Assembly: GCF_038433155.1 (NCBI RefSeq)
Contig: NZ_JBCDMW010000029.1
Coordinates: forward strand, 58,475-122,474
Length of the DNA stretch: 64,000 bases
Source of the DNA: Luteococcus sp038433155
GTDB taxonomy: Bacteria; Actinomycetota; Actinomycetes; Propionibacteriales; Propionibacteriaceae
Direction of reading: 5' to 3'
The position numbers and the translations under genes are program-made. Of this stretch, positions 60,200 to 64,000 are shown piece by piece. Every line of letters begins with the position of its first letter. Position 1 is the first letter of the stretch. The notes beneath the pieces were generated by a model, which ran no database searches, was not told the origin of the DNA, and worked only from the letters and a program-made list of their open reading frames with translations.

Positions 60200-62154
60200 C
60201 CATCCTCGACATCCCACGCGCCGAACTGCCGCTCGAGGGACACGCGCCCGACGGCGATCCCGCCACGGCCTGGCACCGCGCCAAGCTGGGATATCGCCAG
60301 GTCAGCCCGCTGAACCGACGCAAGTTCACCGTCGCGGTGGTGGGCACCGGTCTGGCCGGGGCCTCCTGCGCCGCCGCGTTGGGGGAGTTGGGTTACCGGG
60401 TGGTTGCCTACACCTTCCACGACGCGGCCCGCCGCGCCCACTCCGTCGCTGCGCAGGGCGGTATCAACGCCGCCCGCGGCCGCAAGGTGGACGGCGACTC
60501 GCTGGACCGCTTCGTCAAGGACACCGTCAAGGGCGGCGACTTCCGCGCCCGGGAGGCAGACGTCTTCCGGCTCGCCGAGGAATCCGTGCGGGTGATCGAC
60601 CACATGGATGCCATCGGGGCACCCTTCGCCCGCGAGTACGGCGGTCAGCTGCGCACCCGCTCCTTCGGTGGCGTGCAGGTCAGCCGCACCTACTACACCC
60701 GCGGCCAGACCGGCCAGCAGCTGCAGGTGGCCGCCGCCCGCGCGCTGCAACGGCAGGTGGCGGCCGGCACCGTGGACCTGCGCACCCACCGCGAGGTGCT
60801 GGACCTGGTGGTCACCGACGGTCGCGTCCGCGGCGTCGTCGCCCGGGACCTGCACACCGGCGCCCTCGAGACCCAGGCCGCGCACGCCGTCGTCCTGGCG
60901 ACGGGTGGCTACGGCAAGGCCTTCTTCCATTCGACGCTGGCGCACAACTCCAATGTGAGCGCCGCCTGGCGGGCCCACCGTCGCGGGGCACTGTTCGCGT
61001 CGCCGTCCTACCTGCAGTTCCACCCCACCGCGCTGCCGGTCAGCTCCCAGTGGCAGTCCAAGACGACGCTGATGAGCGAGTCGCTGCGCAATGACGGCCG
61101 GATCTGGGTGCCGAAGAAGGCCGGCGACGACCGGCCGGCCAATGACATCCCGGAAGAGGAACGCGACTACTACCTGGAGCGCAAGTACCCCGCCTACGGC
61201 AACCTGGCGCCGCGCGACATCTCCTCGCGTGCTGCCCGGGAGCAGATCGAAGCGGGCCACGGCGTCGGACCGCTGAAGAACAGCGTCTACCTGGACTTCC
61301 GCGACGCGATCCAGCGTCTAGGGCAGAAGACCATCGAGCAGCGCTACGGGAACCTGTTCGAGATGTATGCCGACTGCACCGGCGAGGACCCGTACACGGT
61401 GCCGATGCGGATCGCGCCCGGAGCGCACTTCTCCATGGGCGGCCTGTGGAGTGACTATGACATGCAGACCTCCATCGAGGGCCTGTTCGTCGGCGGTGAG
61501 GCGGGTTGGGGCTACCACGGTGCCAACCGGCTGGGCGCCAACTCCCTGCTCAGCGCCTGTGTCGACGGGATGTTCACCCTGCCGCACACCATTCCCAACT
61601 ACCTGGCCGGACACCTCAACGAACCGCTGCTGGCCGACGACGACCCGGCAGTGACACAGACCGTCGCGGAGGCCACCGGCCGGCTGGAGGCGCTGCTGGC
61701 CGTCGGAGGCAAGACCGGCTCCGACCGCTTCCACCGCGAACTGGGGGAGATCCTCTACCGAGGCTGCGGCGTGGCGCGCAGCAAGCAGGGGCTGGCCCAG
61801 GCGATCGAGGAGATCCGGGATCTGCGGAGCCGCTTCTGGAGCGACCTGCGGGTGCCTGGCACCGGGCACGAACTCAACCAGGAACTCGAGAGGGCCGGCC
61901 GGGTGGCCGACTACCTGGAGCTCGCGGAGCTGATGTGCGTCGACGCCTATGACCGCGACGAGTCCTGCGGCGCCCACTTCCGCGTCGACCACCAGACGCC
62001 TGACGGCGAGGCCTTGCGCGACGACGAGAACTGGTGCTTCGTCTCCGCCTGGGAACACACGCCCGGAGCGCTGAGGCAGCCCGGGATGCCGGTGCGCCAC
62101 CACGAACCGCTCAGCTTCACCGCTGTGCCACTGCAGACGAGGAACTACCAATGA
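60196..62154 (+). CDS. sdhA: succinate dehydrogenase / fumarate reductase flavoprotein
   Basis: FAD-binding catalytic subunit of 652 aa. The dinucleotide fold VVGTGLAGASCAAAL is followed by the covalent-FAD His 82 in AHSVAAQGG. Substrate-site motifs include QFHPTALPV, ERKYPAYGNLAPRDI with its catalytic Arg region, and HFSMGGLWSDYDMQ. Overlaps both sdhC and sdhB by 4 bp, so all three are translated together. Confidence 0.96.
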   Translation: MTILDIPRAELPLEGHAPDGDPATAWHRAKLGYRQVSPLNRRKFTVAVVGTGLAGASCAAALGELGYRVVAYTFHDAARRAHSVAAQGGINAARGRKVDGDSLDRFVKDTVKGGDFRAREADVFRLAEESVRVIDHMDAIGAPFAREYGGQLRTRSFGGVQVSRTYYTRGQTGQQLQVAAARALQRQVAAGTVDLRTHREVLDLVVTDGRVRGVVARDLHTGALETQAAHAVVLATGGYGKAFFHSTLAHNSNVSAAWRAHRRGALFASPSYLQFHPTALPVSSQWQSKTTLMSESLRNDGRIWVPKKAGDDRPANDIPEEERDYYLERKYPAYGNLAPRDISSRAAREQIEAGHGVGPLKNSVYLDFRDAIQRLGQKTIEQRYGNLFEMYADCTGEDPYTVPMRIAPGAHFSMGGLWSDYDMQTSIEGLFVGGEAGWGYHGANRLGANSLLSACVDGMFTLPHTIPNYLAGHLNEPLLADDDPAVTQTVAEATGRLEALLAVGGKTGSDRFHRELGEILYRGCGVARSKQGLAQAIEEIRDLRSRFWSDLRVPGTGHELNQELERAGRVADYLELAELMCVDAYDRDESCGAHFRVDHQTPDGEALRDDENWCFVSAWEHTPGALRQPGMPVRHHEPLSFTAVPLQTRNYQ

Positions 62155-62903
62155 GGATCACGCTCGAGGTGTGGCGCCAGCCCAATGCCATGGCGCCCGG
62201 AGGTTTCGTCACCTATGTGGTGGACGATGCGACACCGGAGATGTCCATGCCGGAACTGCTCGACCGGCTCAACGACCAGATCGTCGAGGCCGGGGGAGAG
62301 CCGGTGGCCTTCGAGAGCGACTGCCGGGAGGGGATCTGCGGCTGCTGCGGCATCACCGTCGACGACCGCCCGCACGGCCCCGTCGCCAACACCCCCACCT
62401 GCCAGCAACACCTGCGCAACTTCCGCGACGGGGACACCGTGCGCCTGGAGCCATTCCGTTCCGCCGCCTTCCCGGTGGTGAAGGACCTGGTGGTGGACCG
62501 GTCGGCGCTGGACGTGGTGGTGCAGGGCGGCGGCTTCGTCAGCGTCGACACCGGCACGGCGCCCGACGCGGAGAGCCGCCCGATCGGCTTCCGGGAGGCG
62601 GAGCAGGCGCTGGACTTCGCCGCCTGCATCGGCTGCGGGGCGTGCGTCGCAGCCTGCCCGAACGGTGCTGCGCACCTGTTCAGCGGGGCCCTGCTGACGC
62701 ACTTCTCGACCCTGCCGCAGGGCAAGCCGGAACGTTCCAAACGGGCCCGGGGTGTGGTGGCGGCGGTGGAGCAGAACTTTGGCCCGTGCTCCACCTACGG
62801 CGAGTGCGTCGAGGTCTGCCCGGCCGGGATCCCGCTGTCCGCCGTCGCGGCGGTGAACAAGGAGATGGTGCGCGCCGCCTGGCGTCGTGGCCGGGACGAC
62901 TGA
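62151..62903 (+). CDS. sdhB: succinate dehydrogenase iron-sulfur subunit
   Basis: Electron-transfer subunit of 250 aa. The [2Fe-2S] site is in SDCREGICGCCG with the later TPTC. The second domain has CIGCGACVAACPNG and CSTYGECVEVCPAGI, holding the [4Fe-4S] and [3Fe-4S] clusters. It completes a three-gene sdhCAB operon that connects the TCA cycle to menaquinone. Confidence 0.95.
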   Translation: MRITLEVWRQPNAMAPGGFVTYVVDDATPEMSMPELLDRLNDQIVEAGGEPVAFESDCREGICGCCGITVDDRPHGPVANTPTCQQHLRNFRDGDTVRLEPFRSAAFPVVKDLVVDRSALDVVVQGGGFVSVDTGTAPDAESRPIGFREAEQALDFAACIGCGACVAACPNGAAHLFSGALLTHFSTLPQGKPERSKRARGVVAAVEQNFGPCSTYGECVEVCPAGIPLSAVAAVNKEMVRAAWRRGRDD

Positions 62904-62911
62904 TTCTGGGT

Positions 62912-63861
62912 TCAGCGGTAGAAGTCTCGCACCCAGGCCGCGTCGTCGGGCACCAGGCTGGCGTCCAGCGGGCGGGGTGCGGGGCCGCCGGGGGCGGGCA
63001 GGGCGACGATCACGGTCCACTCATTGGTTGGGCCGTCCACCAGGCCCGGCAGGTCGTGCAGGGCCTCCCGCTCTAACCGTTCGGTGACGTGTGAGTCGAC
63101 GCACAACTGCTGGCCGTTGGGGGTGGCGTCGATGACCGCGGCCAGGCAGGCGCGCTTGTCGGCGACGCTGTCCGGCCCCTCGTAGGGGTCACTGAGCAGG
63201 ACCACCTCGTCGGGCCAGGACAGCCCGGCGGCGACGATCCGGCCGTCGCGCCGGATCAGGAAGGAACGCTGTGGGTCGTAGCCGTCGGCCTCCGGGGCGT
63301 GGTCGTCGGCGAACAGCTGGTAGATCTGTTCCCGAGGTGCCGACGGCGACCAGGAAGCGTGCTGCGCCACGTAGTGGCTGGCCTCCAGCCAGCGCACCAG
63401 CTCCCGGTCCGCGTCGGTGATCGGGGCAGTGTTCCCGCGGTGCGCGGCGGCCCAGGTCCGCAGGTCCGGGCCCACTACCCGTCGCCACGGCGGCATCAGC
63501 TGCACCGCGACCGCGCCAAACCGACGAGCCAGGGCAAGGTCGTCGTGCTGGGTGGCGTCGATCTTCATCCGCAGCGGGACTGTGGAGGCCGCCAGCTGCG
63601 CCTCCACCAGCGCGAACTCGACGGGCGTGCCGCGCAGCCCGTCCGCGACGTGGTGCACAAAGACCCGACTGTCGGGGTGGAAGACATTGTCAACGGCGCG
63701 GCAGTGGCCCAGTACGTGCCGGAATCGTCAACGGCGACGAAGGCGCGACGGTTGTTGCCCGGCGCCCAGGCGTCCTCCACCAGCAGCGGGAAGGTCGCGG
63801 CCCAGCGCTCCCGATCAGCGACGGTGGCGGGGCGGATCAGGGGCGCCTGTGCTGGGTCCAT
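62912..63861 (-). pseudogene. frameshifted acetyltransferase-like (GNAT) gene
   Basis: Two overlapping frames together give one continuous protein of about 315 aa. The first, from ATG 63861, reads LIRPATVADRERWAATFPLL as in GNAT proteins. The second reads on from VDNVFHPDSRVFVHHVADG to the end at 62912. The frame changes near 63691-63703, consistent with a 1-base loss or 2-base gain. The C-terminal part looks intact. It could be a real pseudogene, or a sequencing error at that point. Confidence 0.72.
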
Positions 63862-63927
63862 GTCCTCATTGGAGGGTTAGCGGCAGAAATGTGTGTACAG
63901 CCTGACTGATTTCATTCGTGGCGGCTA

Positions 63928-63991
63928 GGGGTGATGGTGGTCTGAACATGCTCTGGGAGCATGTTCGGTGCAGGTTGCGAGGAATCACCCC
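63928..63991. repeat. composite palindrome at window end
   Basis: Outer arms GGGGTGAT (63928-63935) and ATCACCCC (63984-63991) enclose a perfect hairpin GAACATGCTC-TGG-GAGCATGTTC (63944-63966). The stretch is AT-richer than its surroundings. What it belongs to lies beyond the window. Confidence 0.6.
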
Positions 63992-64000
63992 CGGTGTGGT

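Overview
The window is GC-rich chromosomal DNA from an actinobacterium. Markers are a WhiB2-type regulator, DUF3039, DUF3499, DUF2017 and DUF2510 proteins, a mycothiol-dependent formaldehyde dehydrogenase, the MurT/GatD lipid II amidation pair, an LCP-family protein and DtxR/IdeR-style iron control. The gene set and the order around whiB2 fit the Propionibacteriaceae, but that placement is inference from gene content. No rRNA, prophage, CRISPR array or complete insertion sequence was found.

Layout. 0-5 kb: end of purK, purE, an ABC-2 exporter pair and an LCP cell-wall ligase. 5-17 kb: a surface-glycan and housekeeping cluster resembling the mycobacterial manB-whiB2 neighbourhood (GT2, TIGR03089 protein, manC, whiB2, a 987-aa membrane glycosyltransferase, DUF5719, a degenerate zincin, DUF3499, Trm112-like, SIS-like isomerase, aroQ). 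17-27 kb: a Tat-exported C39-like peptidase, a lipoprotein, an MFS transporter, two DUF2510-RDD membrane proteins, malQ, and pncA with pncB (NAD salvage). 27-29 kb: an AT-richer islet with a Tat-exported Cys-rich mini-protein, an unknown partner, a HAAS-type membrane protein and a PadR regulator. 29-33.3 kb: clpS-DUF2017 and an iron-box-preceded feoABC operon. 33-40 kb: murI, a 39-aa Cys protein, mscR plus a metallo-hydrolase, then rph-rdgB-thyA. 39.8-42.5 kb: a phosphonate-type cassette (TIGR03364 oxidoreductase, GntR regulator, TIGR03351 hydrolase) with two matching operator-like sites. 42.5-45 kb: a DHFR-acetyltransferase fusion and dinB. 45-49 kb: a lipoprotein serpin, a tandem GNAT, tRNA-Leu, bcp and a DUF3618 protein. 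49.5-53 kb: a sugar ABC importer lacking its own ATPase. 53-54 kb: two identical tRNA-Lys genes separated by tandem repeats. 54-59 kb: an aldo/keto reductase, gatD-murT, a CitMHS transporter and a cupin. 59.4-62.9 kb: sdhCAB. The end holds a frameshifted acetyltransferase-like gene and an unexplained composite palindrome.

Three features recur across the window. Many genes have a TAnnnT hexamer 6-8 nt before the start codon and no Shine-Dalgarno, which suggests widespread leaderless transcription. Several intergenic gaps hold very long, nearly perfect hairpins (18-31 bp stems), and one 60-bp palindromic element occurs twice, 50 kb apart. Degenerate repeats built on a GAGCTTGTCGAGG-like core fill several gaps. 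The strongest candidates for undescribed biology are the Cys-rich Tat mini-protein pair, the FeoB with a four-cysteine insert, the inhibitory-type serpin and the hairpin/palindrome families.
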